Of a DNA stretch of 64,000 bases, positions 1-11,679 are shown piece by piece. Source of the DNA: Chelydra serpentina (lineage: Eukaryota; Chordata; Testudines; Chelydridae); assembly GCA_037349315.1 (NCBI GenBank), contig JBAIAC010000042.1, positions 2,418,001 to 2,482,000 of the forward strand. The letters run 5' to 3'. How positions within the stretch are numbered: the first letter of the stretch is position 1; the number at the start of each line of letters is the position of its first letter. The notes under the pieces were generated by a model. The model was not told the origin of the DNA. It saw only the letters and a program-made list of their open reading frames with translations, and ran no database searches. The position numbers and the translations under genes were made by a program.

Positions 1-613
<613 letters not shown>

Positions 614-2022
614 CTGCTGGAATAAAGAGAGAGAATCCAGACAGGCGTCGTCCCCTGTGCTGGGGAGAAGGCAGAAAAGGGGAAGCAAAAATGGGAAACA
701 CAACACAGTAACTGGTGGGGAGACTGAGAAAGGGAAAATTTTACTAGCCCATCTTTAATTTTTCCTTCTCCGAAGCAGGTCCCTGGTGCTCCGTGATCCC
801 TTACAACTGGGTCGTCCCCTCATTGGACAGGCTGCAGCAGACTGGCAGTGCGGGCCACGCCGCTCTGCTGACTCATGGAGAGAAAGCCAGGGGAAAGAGT
901 GGGAAAAGAGTACGAAAATGGGCAAGTGAGACCATGGCGCTCAAACCCACCTCCGGCTACCAGGGACAGTGGCTGAATGTGCCGGGAGGAGGTGCAGCGG
1001 GAGAAGGACAGAACCCACTCCAAGCCCCCCGCCTCACAGGTAACATGAGGCGGGGAGGGTGTGGCAGCCCTGGGCTATGCTCAGGGAAGGGGGGCGCTGG
1101 GCAGAGGAGACACATGTGGGGAGGGACAAGTTGTCTATGGCCATCAGGCTAACAAGGGGGGAGAAGACAATTTAATGATCACACCGTGGGACTGAATCTG
1201 CACCCAAGGGAGACTTCCTGGCTCTTGAGGTGGAAACAATGGACTTTGGGTAGTATCAGGGGAGCAAAAAGACTTTTGAGGTATCCCTCCCTTAGGCAAC
1301 AGAGTGAGCTTGTGAAAAGTGGATCTGATGCCGTGGGTGCTCCAGGGCTCAAGCACCCACAGGGGAAAAAAAGGTGGCTGCTCAGCACCCACCAGCCACA
1401 GCTGTTCGGCCGGGTCACCGATCAGCTGTTTGGTGGCTGGCGGGAGGGGGGCCTTGGGAGAGAGGGCAGAGCGGGAGTGGGAAGAAGTGGAGTGAATGGA
1501 ACCGGCGGGGGGGGGGGGGGCAGGAAGAGACAGAGCAAGGGTGGGGCCTTGGGGGAAGGGGCGGAGTGGGGGTGGGGTCTTGGGGCAGAGCGGGGAGGAC
1601 GCACCCGGGGGGGAAACTAAGGCCTTGGCTACACTCACAAGTTACAGCGCAATAAAACTGCCTGCAGCGCTGCAACTCACTAACTGGCTACACTTGCAAG
1701 GCATGTGCAGCGCTGCATCTCCTCAGGTACAGCGCTGCATGTACTCCACCTCAGCGTCTATGCACCTGAATAGCTGGTCCTTAAAGAGAGGGACCTTGAG
1801 GAATAAAAGGGCGGGTAGATGGAACAGATTCCTGGGAGAGTCCCTGGGGAAAAGACCAAGAAAGATCTGCGTCTCCCTAGATCTATAATCATTGGGACAT
1901 CCAGCACAACAGGCCCGCCCCTCACCCCTGCCCCAGTGAGACCTGCTACACATGAGATCCTGCTCTGTTTGCCCTTCCCCTCTTTCCAATCCCAGGGCCT
2001 GAGATCCGAGGCGCCTGGGGTG
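614..2022 (-). other. Intron of gene A, no exon recognised
   Basis: This stretch lies between the gene A finger exon and its CpG-rich first exon. I searched it on the minus strand for the KRAB-A core ([19 protein letters not shown]) and found none. The part at 760-800 resembles sequence just upstream of the finger exons of D and E (near 31470 and 42180), so it is paralogous intron. G-rich and short inverted-repeat sequence occupies about 1320-1760. Confidence 0.6.
1318..1480 (+). repeat. Interspersed repeat shared with 47530-47700
   Basis: A segment with the landmarks gtgggtgctccag, cagcacccaccagccacag and cagctgtttggtggctgg recurs in the same order at 47540-47655. The two copies differ by scattered substitutions. 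The family is not recognised. Confidence 0.6.
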
Positions 2023-2030
2023 GTTGTTGC

Positions 2031-2153
2031 TAGGGTGACCAGATGTCCCGATTTTATAGGGACAGTCCCGATTTTGGGTCTTTTTCATATATAGGCTCCT
2101 ATTACCCCCCACCCCCTGTCCTGATTTTTCACACTTGCTGTCTGGTCACCCTA
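2031..2153 (+). mobile_element. hAT-type MITE, family 1 (123 bp)
   Basis: A short non-autonomous element bounded by TAGGGTGACCAGA and TCTGGTCACCCTA, which are inverted copies of each other. It is flanked by the perfect 8-bp direct repeat GTTGTTGC (2023-2030 and 2154-2161). An 8-bp duplication is the hAT superfamily signature. It has no coding capacity. Confidence 0.85.
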
Positions 2154-2164
2154 GTTGTTGCAGA

Positions 2165-2370
2165 GTCCCTTTGCCAGAGTTTACAGTCGTTCCGTCTCGG
2201 CTCCGGGCTGGTTCCAGCCACCGGAGAAAGTCCCCACCTGGGCTGGGCCCAGAGCTGGCTCGGATGAATCTCTCTCCCTGCTGGGGGGAGCAGCAGCTGC
2301 TCAGTCCGGGCCCCCAGGTCACAATGGAGGAGGCAGTGGCTCCTGACCCAGGAAGATAAACAGAGACAAA
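2165..2370 (-). promoter_or_regulatory. CpG-rich first exon and promoter of gene A
   Basis: Read on the minus strand, this matches the first-exon units of D, E, F and G: CTCTGTTTATCTTCCTGGG, then CCTCCTCCATTGTGA, a GGGCCCGGACTGAGC block and CCCAGCAGGGAGAG. It is more diverged and less CpG-rich than those copies. A candidate donor, ACT|GTAAAC, lies near 2190. It points left to the gene A fingers and is head-to-head with the gene B first exon. The transcription start is not known. Confidence 0.55.
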
Positions 2371-2869
2371 GCCACGGCAGCGCCGCCTCTTAGCAAGAGA
2401 ACCAGAGTCCTCTGGGTACAGCAGCTAATGAACCGGGGTCCTGCCCCCTTCTCCATCCCTTCCCCTCTCTCCCCCACCAGGACCCCGGAGGGATGTGGCC
2501 AGTTTCCTTCCTTCCTGCTGAGCAAACCACACACCCCCAGCCCTGTGTCACCAAGAGACGTCTCCCCTCCCCTGCGGCTCAGGGCAGGCTCTTTGGGGGC
2601 TCGGACCCTCACCCCTGGGGTCTCTTCAGTTCTGGGGTGCTGGGACAATGTGCACAGTGGGGGGGTTGGAAGGATGGAAACCACATCAAGCCAGGGGGTG
2701 CGGCGCCCCCCTCCCCCAGCGCCTATGCTGGGCACCTCCCAAATCCCCATAGAAACCCCCCTTCTCCGAGGGATCGCCTGTTTTCTCCCCCCCACGGACG
2801 CAGGCTGCGCCTGTCTCAGGGACGCAGCGAGACAGGAGCATGGGGCCAGGCGGCGGCCGCGACGTGGTG

Positions 2870-3036
2870 GGTTTATCGCTAGGACCCAGAAGGGAGCAGG
2901 GGCGATCGCTGGAGCCCGGCAGCAGGAAGTGAATCGCGCTGGCTCCGGTCACCCTTCGTGGCCGGGCGAATTCCTGGCTCCCGGACAAGCGCCCGGCCGC
3001 TGCGAGTGGGGACTCGAACCCCTGGCTGCAGGAGCG
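2870..3036 (+). promoter_or_regulatory. CpG-rich first exon and promoter of gene B
   Basis: A GC- and CpG-rich block, probably untranslated, ends at a strong donor GAGCG|GTGAGTCT (exon end 3036). Its early part (CGCTAGGACCCAG, GCAGCAGGAAGTGAAT) recurs at about 15455-15540 upstream of gene C. It lies about 500 bp from the oppositely pointing gene A exon, which suggests a divergent promoter. Confidence 0.55.
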
Positions 3037-3148
3037 GTGAGTCTATGGAGGTGGCGGGAAGCTGATCTCTTTTATTGGAGCAGCTTCGGTTGGTGCCAGC
3101 GACCAGCTTCCCGCAGCCACACAGATCTGCTGCAGGGCTGGGAAAGGT

Positions 3149-3394
3149 TAGGCGGATCAGTCAGCAAGTGTGAAAAATCGGGACGGGGTGGGGGGTAATA
3201 GGAGCCTATATGAGAAAAAGCTCCAAATATCGGGACTGGCCCTATAAAATCGGGACATCTGGTCACCCTACGACCAGTCAGCAAGTGTGAAAAATCAGGA
3301 CAAGGGGTGGGGATGCGGGGTAATAGGAGCCTATATAAGAAAAAGACCCCAAAATCGGGACTGTCCCTATAAAATCGGGACACCTGGTCACTCA
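3149..3394 (-). mobile_element. Two tandem hAT-type MITE copies, family 1
   Basis: Two minus-strand copies of the element at 2031 lie end to end (about 3149-3270 and 3271-3394). Each has the internal landmark TAATAGGAGCCTATAT and ends near CTGGTCAC. The outer ends are degraded and no target duplication can be read. Confidence 0.7.
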
Positions 3395-3620
3395 ATTCCC
3401 GAGGGTCACAATGCAAGAGGGGAAGGGGTTGGGTAGCATAAATAGTTAGCCATATTGAATTCAAGGTAGATTGGCCCATAAACACATCTGCAGGCATAGG
3501 ACAAAAAAATGGGGGGGTTAGTGGGTTATAGATTGTCCGACTAGGTCATAAATCCAGCGTCTCTGTTCCGTCTGTGATTTTTATTGTCTAGCAGAGTCAT
3601 GAATTTAAGATCCTAGACTA

Positions 3621-3795
3621 CATAAGAATGGCCACACTGGGGTCAGACCACAGGTCCATCTAGCCCAGTATCCTGTCTTCCAACAGTAGCCAATGCCAGG
3701 TGCCCCAGAAGGAATGAACAGAACAGGGAATCATCGAGTGATCCATCCCCTGTCGCCCATTCCCAGCGTCTGGCAAACAGAGGCTAGGGACACCA
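3621..3795 (-). mobile_element. CR1 LINE 3' fragment
   Basis: This is the reverse complement of the CR1 tail seen at 5040-5189 and 8300-8455. Landmarks are cataagaatggccacactgg at the left edge and cattcccagcgtctggcaaa. It is the 3' untranslated end only. Confidence 0.85.
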
Positions 3796-4084
3796 TCCTG
3801 GCTCCTCTTTTGAAAGTGTGGGGCAGGTTTCCTTTGCGGATAAGGATGGCTAAGTCCGATATAGACTACACTGCACATTGAGGGCATTACATTCCTGCTG
3901 CTCCACATGAGACTCTCCCCTTCCAAGAGCCCAGCCTGCCCAGCACATCCCGTTTTGGGACGACAGACCTTCCCCCCAACGCTCCCTTCCTCCCACACAC
4001 ACACACCCCAGGTCCAGGTTAAATCCTGTTTGGAGGGGGGGGATTCAGGAGGAGAAATAGGCATATGAGTTCAGAGACACCATG

Positions 4085-4510
4085 ATCAGGCCCCAGTGGG
4101 GTTTCCCCTTAGTCTCTCTGGGGATGGATTGTCAGGAAGGGAAGGGGTGAAAACTCAGACAGAGATGGAGGAAAAATGGAAGGGGGGGGGGGGGGACCTG
4201 CTTGTGGGATGGTGGAAATTTTTAGTCCAAAAAACCATAATGCAATATATTATCCGCCCTCTTCCCCTTCCCCCCCCCGTCAAAAAATAAGCAGGGGGGG
4301 TCCCCTTGAATTCCACAGAGAGGGGTAAATCTCCCCACTTTTAATGTACCAACAGGGATGTGTTTGCGCCATCAGATACATCCAGTCTGAAAGGACTGAA
4401 GGAAGCAGGGTCCTGTGTTAATGAACAGTGCCGTGTGTGAGCCTGTCCATAGAGATTATATCCTAATGCACACACACACAATGGGGAAGAATTAACATTG
4501 CCTGGCCACC
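4085..4510 (+). other. Diverged copy of the first-intron block found after D, E and G exon 1
   Basis: In order it carries ggattgtcaggaagggaagg, a G-run, gtaaatctcccca, cctgtgttaatgaacag and tcctaatgcacac. These correspond to sequence at 27540-27815 behind the D first exon. It shows that intron 1 of gene B descends from the same ancestral unit. Confidence 0.6.
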
Positions 4511-4589
4511 CTTGATTCTGACCCTGTTTTACTATAAGTGCTACACTTTGCAACCTGAATAATGTTAAGAACATAAGAACGGTCATCCT

Positions 4590-5189
4590 GGGTCTTGTGG
4601 TTGCTGCATCTCAAAAAAGATATATTGAAATTGGAAAAGGTTCAGAAAAGGGGTATGGAACAGCTTCCATATGAGGAGAGATTAATAAGAGTGGGACTTT
4701 TCAGCCTGGAAAAGAGACGACTAAGGGGGGGATATGACAGAGGTGTATAAAATCATGACTGGTGTGGAGAAAGTGAATAAGGAAGTGTTATTTACTCCTT
4801 TTCATAACACAAGAACTAGGGGTCACCAAATGATATTAATAGGCCGCAGGTTTAAAACAAACAAAAGGAAGTATTTCTTCACCCAGCGCAGTCAACCTGT
4901 GGAACTCTTTGCCAGAGGATGTTGTGAAGGTCAAGACTATAACAGGGTTCAAAAAAGAACTAGATAAGTTCATGGAGGATAGATCCATCAATGGCTATTA
5001 GCCAGGATGAGCAGGAATGGTGTCCCTAGCCTCTGTTTGCCAGAAGCTGGGAGTGAGCGATAGGGGATGGATCACTTGATGATTACCTGTTCTGTTCATT
5101 CCTTCTGAAGCGTCTGGCATTGGCCACTGTCAGAAGACAGGATACTGAGATAGATGCACTTTTGGTCTGATCCGTTACGGCCATTCTTA
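4590..5189 (+). mobile_element. CR1 LINE 3' fragment with decayed ORF2 end
   Basis: It codes for pieces of the CR1 ORF2 C-terminus ([18 protein letters not shown], then NTRTRGHQM and [13 protein letters not shown]) with frameshifts. The CR1 3' untranslated tail follows. It is 5'-truncated, as is usual for CR1, and lies in intron 1 of gene B. Confidence 0.9.
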
Positions 5190-6080
5190 TTTGTTTCCCT
5201 AAATACCCAGTTTTGATTCACTCCCCCGCCTTTTGAAACTTCTGTTTGTTGGAGGGAATAAATGAGTCTTTCCCACCACTGCCAATAGGACTGAAGCAAC
5301 AGGCTGCTTCCAGCCGAGACTGGCTGAGATTCCCTACGTTCTGCACAGATGGCTGTCGAATCCCATTCTTTTCACTGAGGCTAAAGCCAGGCTGTTCCCT
5401 GTTTGGCACGAGATGGTGAAATATGGGGGAGTGGTGGGGAACCAGAAGGAGGCTGAAGAATTGCAGGGGGTTGGGGGAGCCAGACGGTATTGAGGGGGGT
5501 GGATAGGGATGTGGGGGGTGCATTAGAAGGGGAGTGAGGGGGTGGGGAAGCGGGGAGGCAGAAGGAGGAGGTGCAGGGGAATCGGGGCAGGATGCTGACT
5601 GAGGGGTGTAGGTGAAAAGGTCTCGCAGAGAAGGAAAATATGAGCAGTAGGATACTGCAGCAGGGGAAATAAAGGAGAGAGATGTTCCCAGCTCCTGTAA
5701 CCACCCAGAGCCATTCCCTGCATCGTCCCGGGGCAGACTGACTTCCCTGGGAACCAGCTGAGGAGCCGAGAGAGGAGAAGCCAGGTCCTGCCCCCGGGAT
5801 GCTAGGGTGAAGAGCTGCCCTTGGGGACAGTGTCAGGGCTGCTTTGATTCGGCTCCTTCCTAGCGTGTGGTTGAGACTCTGCTACTGGGAGGGTTTAAAG
5901 CTATCGCCGTGGGTTTCGTCCTGGTGGTCGGCGCCGGCTCCGCGATGAAATCAAGTGACCCAGCGTTTGCCCGGAATCCAGCACATCCATTTACAGGCAA
6001 TGACCCGGGAGGGAACCGGGGTGTGAAATGCACTGAAGCCCCTTCTGAACGATCCCCAATCGCCCTTCTCACCCCGACAG
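5190..6080 (+). other. Intron 1 of gene B, second half
   Basis: A purine-rich stretch (5440-5660) is followed by sequence paralogous to gene C. 5630-5770 matches 17640-17765, and 5860-6080 matches 19140-19217 plus 19575-19707. The gene C copy is split by the element at 19226. No exon is recognised. Confidence 0.55.
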
Positions 6081-6155
6081 GTCACGGAATAACGACCCCG
6101 TGTCCGTCCTCCCAGGTGACAAGAAAGGACAATGACTACGGCGGAGCAGACTCGG
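6081..6155 (+). CDS. Gene B exon with start codon
   Basis: An acceptor (CCCCGACAG) precedes this exon and a donor follows (CTCGG|GTAGG). ATG at 6132 opens eight codons reading MTTAEQTR, which join in phase 0 to the KRAB-A exon at 6401. The paralogous exon of gene C (19708-19784) has the same ends and phase. An alternative acceptor CCTCCCAG at 6115 would leave the start unchanged. The KRAB-A exon also begins with ATG, so translation could start there instead. Confidence 0.65.
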
Positions 6156-6343
6156 GTAGGGGGGTTTACAGGGAGCTGCGGGTGGGTTTGTACTAGAGGG
6201 GGAGGGGCAGGAAATACCCAGGAGGGATGGGGAGAGGGTGGGACAAATCTGCTTCTTGGACTTGTTCAGTCTAGGGCGGGGCTGGGATTCTGCTACTCTC
6301 TCCCCCCATAAGCTTCCATTTTATCGTCCCTCCTCCCCCATGA

Positions 6344-6553
<210 letters not shown>

Positions 6554-6625
6554 TGAAAACCCATGGGGACTCTGAGATGCTTTTTTGGCTTTTGCTCACG
6601 TTCTTCCCTGGTTGTCTAGATTTAG

Positions 6626-7055
6626 AGCAAGAAAAATGATGAAAGGTCTAGAAAACATGACCTATGAGGGAAGACTGAAAAAATTGGGTTTGTTTAGTCT
6701 GGAAAAGAGAAGACTGAGAGGGGACATGATAACAGTTTTCAAGTACATAAAAGGTTGTTACAAGGAGGATGGAGAAAAATTGTTCTCCTTAACCTCTGAG
6801 GATAGGATAAGAAGCAATAGGAGGTTTAGGTTGGACATTAGGAAAAACTTCCAAACTGTCAGGGTGGAAGCACTGGAATAAATTGCCTAGGGAGGTTGTG
6901 GAATCATCATCATTGGAGATTTTTAAGAGCAGGTTAGACAAACACCTGTCAGGGATGGTCTAGATAATAGGTAGTCCTGCCCTGAGTGCAAGGGACTGGT
7001 CTAGACGACCTCTCGAGGTCCCTTCCAGTGCTATGATTTTATGATTTCAGAGGAA
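6626..7055 (+). mobile_element. CR1 LINE 3' fragment
   Basis: A CR1 subfamily different from the one at 4590. The coding relic reads LENMTYEGRLKKLGLFSLEK, then LRGDMITVFKYIKGCY. The tail ends ttccagtgctatgatttta. It lies in the intron after KRAB-A of gene B. Confidence 0.88.
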
Positions 7056-7517
7056 TGGATCCTGTATTCACCAGATCCGGCGGTAGGTAGAAATTCATCT
7101 CCAGATCTTCTTCCATTGTCAGTAGCACAATGGAGATGCTAATTCATCCCCTTGAAAAGTCTTGTATTTACCAGTCTGTCTTAATTCTCTTGCACACAGT
7201 TCTCATTCCACTCCATTCCTGGGGCTAGCTCCCTCCGTGGGGAGCACTCGGAAGCTTTAGAAACTGGCAGGGGATTTAGATCTGAGTCAGCAAGTCCCCC
7301 AGAGTGCACAGCCTGAAAACTCCCAACTGAGGGCACAACACGCCCCGGTCTGCCTGTCCCAAGGGGGCTCAGTCACCATGTTCCGGTCCCTTCACGTTCC
7401 ACATCCACGCAGCCCAGTGCGGGGCCAGGTTAAGATCAGGGAATGTTCTTTGTAACAAATCCTCTCCCAATGCCTGACACACCCTGATCTCGCCTGATTT
7501 CACTCCTGCCCCAGCAG

Positions 7518-7631
7518 GATTTCCCCTTCCTAAACCTGACCTGATCGCCCGGCTGGAACGAGGGGAAGAGCCGTGGGTGCCCGATTTCAACAGCTCTGCG
7601 GAAAGGGAGATCCCGAGAGGTGCCCGTGTAG
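7518..7631 (+). CDS. Gene B KRAB-B exon (114 nt)
   Basis: The acceptor CCCCAGCAG and donor GTAG|GTGAGT frame a phase-1 to phase-1 exon. Joined to KRAB-A it reads [20 protein letters not shown], then [24 protein letters not shown] and LERGEEPW are the KRAB-B signature. Gene C has the same exon at 21290-21403. D, E and F lack it. Confidence 0.9.
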
Positions 7632-7840
7632 GTGAGTTATCAGTGAAACTGACACAGAAACCGTCTAGTGAGTGAAGGATAAAAGCTGAGACTCCCACGA
7701 CTATGCTGTGAGCGACTCCCCCAGTTCTGTCTCATCTCACCCAGGTCAAGGTGGGAGTAGCTGGTGTCTCATGTTGGGCGATTCTCAAGACATGCCAGCC
7801 ATCCTGACTGACAGCCTGGCAGAGCTCCCTGCCTGGCTTT

Positions 7841-8460
7841 CATACTGCGTGCAGATGTGGTCGCCCCATCTCAAAAAAGATATATTGGAATTGGAAAAGG
7901 TTCAGAAAAGGGCAACAAAAATTATTAGGGTTACGGAACAGCTTCCATATGAGCAGCGATTAATAAGACTTGGAAATGAGACGAATAAGGGGGGACGTGA
8001 TATAGGTCTATAAAATCATGACTGGTGTGGAGACAGTAAATAAGGAAGTGTTATTTTCTTCTTCTCATAACACAAGAACTAGGGGTCACCAAATGAAATT
8101 AATAGGCAGCAGGTTTAAAACAAATAAAAGGAAGTATTTCTTCACACAACGCAGTCAACCTGTGGAACTCCTTGCCAGAGGATGTTGTGAAGGTCAAGAC
8201 CATAACAGGGTTCGAAAAAGAACTAGATACATTCATGGAGGATAAGTCCCTCAATGGCTATTAGCCAGGATGGGCAGGTATGGGGTCCCAAGCCTCTGTT
8301 TGCCAGAAACTGGGAATGGGCGACAGGGGATGGATCACTTGATGATTCCCTGTTCTGTTCATTCCCTCTGGGGCACCTGGCATTGGCCACTGTTGGAAGA
8401 CAGGACACTGGGCTAGATGGACCTTTGGTCTGACCCAGTATGGCTGTTCTTATGTTTTAT
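7841..8460 (+). mobile_element. CR1 LINE 3' fragment
   Basis: The CR1 ORF2 end and 3' tail ([33 protein letters not shown], tail ending tggctgttcttatgtt). It splits intron sequence that is continuous in gene C near 21600, so it inserted after the B and C genes separated. Confidence 0.88.
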
Positions 8461-8628
8461 GTTCTTTATTTCTCCCTGCGTGTTTGGATGGGATGTGAAA
8501 ACAGAATTGTATTTTTCAATGTCTCCAAAAGTTATTGTACCATGTTTCCTCTCTCCGCTGTTCCCCTGTCTTTCCTTTCACTCCACCACTGGGAATGACT
8601 CCTGTCTGGATTCTCTCTGTCTCAGCAG

Positions 8629-9908
8629 GTGATGAGACGGTGAGTCAGAATGAGGAGAATCCACAGCTGGAAGGTCCTGAGCTGGTGGAACCGCATGAGA
8701 TGTTCTTGGAGAGATCCAAAGGAAACGTTTCCCAGAACAGCGAGCAGGAAAAAACCTGGGAGAGTCAGTGTATGTCAGAAAGGCAGCAGGGAATCCAGCC
8801 AGGGAGGAAAGCAGACAGATCCATTTTTTGTGGGGGAGGATTCAAGGATCTTAAGGAAACCGCAGCCCAGCAGAGAATCCACCCGGGAGAGAGAAAAAAC
8901 AGTTGCACTGCCTGTGGGAAAAGCTTCAGCCGGCGCTCAAACTTTATTTCTCATCAGCGAATTCACACAGGAGAGAGACCCTATACGTGCTTGGAGTGTG
9001 GGAAAAGCTTCATTCAAAGCACACAGCTGATCAGGCATCAGCGAGTGCACACAGGAGAGAAGCCCTATAAATGCCCCCAGTGTGGGAAAAGTTTCAATCA
9101 GAATTCACACCTCATTAGACATGAGAGACTGCACGTGGGAGAGAAACTGTATAAATGCACCGAGTGTGGGAAAAGTTTCCGTCAGCGTTCTGGTCTTACC
9201 TCGCATCAGAGAATCCACACCGGACAGACGCCCTTCAAATGCCTGGAGTGTGGGAAAAGTTTCGATTGGAGTTCACGGCTTATTGCGCATCAGAGAATTC
9301 ACACAGGAGAGAGACCTTATAAGTGCCCAGAATGTGGGAAATGTTTCATTCACAGCTCAGATCTTCTTTCCCATCAGAGAATCCACACAGGAGATAGACC
9401 CTATAAATGCCCCCAGTGCGGGAAAAGCTTCAATCACAGCTCAGAGCTTCTTTCCCACCAGAGAAACCACACAGGAGAAAAACCCTACAAATGCCAGGAC
9501 TGCGGGAAAAGTTTTAATCGGAGCGCTCACCTGTTTAGACACCAGAGACTGCACACAGGGGAGGACTCTTATAAATGCCCCAGCTGCAGGGAAAGCTTCA
9601 GTCAGATCTCAGATCTTATTTCACATCAGAGAAGCCACACGAGTGAGAAATCCTATGAGTGCCTCGACTGTGGGGAAAGGTTAAGTGACAGGTCGGCCCT
9701 TAATAGACATCGCCGAACCCACACAGGGGAGAAACCCCATAAATGCCCCGAGTGTGGGAAAAGTTTTGATTGGAGCTCGAACCTCATTGTGCATCGGAGA
9801 ATTCACACGGGAGAGAAACCCTATAAATGCCCAGCATGCGGGAAAAGTTTCAATCGGAACTCGCACCTCGTTCGACATCAGAGACTCCACGCGGGAGAGA
9901 AGCTTTGA
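8629..9908 (+). CDS. Gene B zinc-finger exon: KRAB-C2H2 protein with 12 fingers
   Basis: This is the last coding exon of gene B, after the acceptor GTCTCAGCAG. Joined 6132-6155, 6401-6527, 7518-7631 and 8629-9908, the gene encodes 514 residues, with phases fitting exactly. Residues 89-180 are an acidic linker holding a decayed finger ([10 protein letters not shown], then RIHPGERK). Twelve C-x2-C-x12-H-x3-H fingers run from residue 181 to the end with HTGEKPY-type linkers. The residues at helix positions -1, 3 and 6 are RNS, QQR, QHR, QGS, WRA, HDS, HES, RHR, QDS, DAR, WNV and RHR. Finger 10 has Leu for the core Phe. The product should be a nuclear DNA-binding factor, probably a repressor. The target is not predictable by eye. 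Confidence 0.95.
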
Positions 9909-10830
9909 ATGCGTCCGTTCTGCGTTCAGAACGCACCACTGCGCGAGACTGATTTCTATAGCACGCCGTCGTGGGCAGCCTCGAAAAGCCTAGAAGCCGA
10001 AGAATCCCACCGCTGCCCGAGCATCATCAACCTCCGAGGGCTTGTCTAGACTTGGGAAGAGGGTTAGGGTTAGCTAGCACGACCCCGACTCCGACCAAAC
10101 CTCCCCCACTGTTCCTAATGTTGGCTGACTTGGAGTGTCTCATTTGTACGGTACCCCCCACGCATTAGCAAAGTGATTGTGAGCCCCTGAGTTCCCCCTT
10201 CAGAGACAGATTAGCTTCTTCCCAGTCATTCTGAGGCTGCCCCATACCGTTCTGCTATTTTTTGTACCTCTTTCGTTTTATAAAACGTAAATGAGGAGAG
10301 AGCTGAAGCAGAGAGAGAAAAATGTGTTCTCTCAGCCTCTGTGTTACTTAAGGTGGACAGGGTGAGCGGGGAGGGGGGATTCCCTCCTTCCCCCCTCCAT
10401 TGTCACAGTCCCCCTTGACTGCAGCAGACAGGAAGAGTTTATCCTCCCCCGTTCTCCTGCTCCACTTCCCCCAGTGTCTCGCGCTGCAGTGCTGTCAGCT
10501 CTCCGTGCTCGGGAGTCACGCCTTGACTTGTTCGAGCCCCGATCCGACCGACGAGGGCTGGAGAGGCAAGTGTCAGAGACCTGGAGGGAGAATTCGAAGG
10601 GATCCCAAAGCCAGTGTGCTTGTTCTGAGCTTAAATCCACGTGCCCAGCTATTGGTAAAAGGCTAGATCCTCAAAGGGACTTCGGCATGTTAAGTTCCTA
10701 AATCCAACACCTAGGCACCACTGAGATCCTCAAAAGCCCGGCTTGGCTGCTGCCTAATCCTGCAGGAGCCTGCATTCCCTAGGGGCCTAAACTCCTGCCA
10801 GTAAAATCCTCTGGGCATCTAAGTTTCAAG
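9909..10830 (+). other. 3' untranslated and flanking sequence of gene B
   Basis: Just past the stop a broken finger relic is out of frame. The part at 10555-10665 (tgtcagagacctggaggg, ttctgagcttaaatcc) is shared with the 3' flanks of D (33355-33425), E (43800-43880) and F (52330-52400), so it is probably old 3' UTR. The part between has no match in those genes. No poly(A) signal stands out. Confidence 0.5.
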
Positions 10831-11420
10831 AGGTCATCTACTCCGTCCCTCCTTGCTGAGGCAGGATTAAATATACCTAGACCATTCCTGACAGGTGTTT
10901 GTCCCCCGTGTTCTTAAAAACCTCCAATGATGGGCATTCCATAACCTTCTTAGGGAAATTGTTCTAGTGCTTAACAGCCCTTATAGTCAGCACGTTTTTC
11001 CTAATAACTAACCTCAATCTTCCTTCGTGCAAATTAAGTTGATTGCTTCTTGTCCTGCCTTCAGTGGACATGGAGAAACATTGATCACCATCCTCTTTAT
11101 AACAGCTCTTCGCATATTTGAAGACTGTTATCAGGTCCCCCCTCAGTCTTTTCTTCCCTCGACTAAACATGCCCAATTCTTTCAACCTTTCCTACTCGGT
11201 CAGGGTTTCTCAACCTGTTATTTTTGTTGCTGCCCTCTGGTCTCTAGCCAATCCGTTCATATGTTTCCAGTGTGGTGCCCCAAACTGGACATGGTTCTCC
11301 ATCTGAGGCCTCATCAGTGCCGAGTACTTTGGAGCAATTACCTCCCACGTCTTACAAGTGACGCTCCTGTTAATACATCCCAGATGGTATTTGATTTTTT
11401 CACAACTTCGTCACACGGTG
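10831..11420 (-). mobile_element. CR1 LINE 3' fragment
   Basis: On the minus strand it codes for the CR1 relic KELGMFSRGKKRLRGDLITV, then FKYAKSCYKEDGDQ. It is preceded by a 5' stretch whose reverse complement includes gtgttaacaggagcgtc. It is decayed and 5'-truncated. Confidence 0.85.
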
Positions 11421-11508
11421 GCATTGCAGAGAGTGCCCGGCCTGCAGGAAAGGTGCTTCCTTGTTGAAGGGAGATCTCTCGAGAAGCCATCAGGGCAACA
11501 GTCTAGAG

Positions 11509-11667
11509 CGGTGGTTCTCAACCTATTTACCATTGTGGGCCGCATATGCAGCTCTCTCTGTGTTTCATGGGTCGCATCTACACAGTATATATACGACCTG
11601 TCTGGCCCTGAGGATGTCACATGGGCTGCAGCTGTGTACTGATTGGGCCTCGAGTTGAGAACCATTG
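11509..11667 (+). mobile_element. Short hAT-type element
   Basis: Inverted ends GGTGGTTCTCAAC and GTTGAGAACCATTG are flanked by a partly decayed 8-bp repeat (GTCTAGAG / ATCTAGAC, 6 of 8). The ends are of the Charlie-like hAT style. Confidence 0.65.
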
Positions 11668-11679
11668 ATCTAGACTCTG

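Noticed and set aside
933..1040. Small plus-strand frame with a good start context (ACCATGG), 36 codons, and a GT donor (CTCACAG|GTAACA)
   Set aside because: It lies in the intron of gene A on the other strand, has no known domain, and its phase-1 end does not match the B start exon. Chance cannot be excluded.
1186..1620. Gly-rich plus-strand frame and Pro-rich minus-strand frames over 1144-1675
   Set aside because: They are produced by a G-rich stretch in repeat sequence, with no domain and no splice context.
4734..4967. Frames of about 77 codons reading [18 protein letters not shown], seen several times
   Set aside because: They are decayed CR1 ORF2 ends, not host genes. Listed as mobile elements.
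9082..9684. Long open frame of 200 codons in the second frame of the gene B finger exon, and similar frames in C, D, E and F
   Set aside because: These are shadows. The repeated finger and linker codons happen to lack stops in this frame, and the translated repeats (such as SIRxxT, GKVSF) show no known domain.
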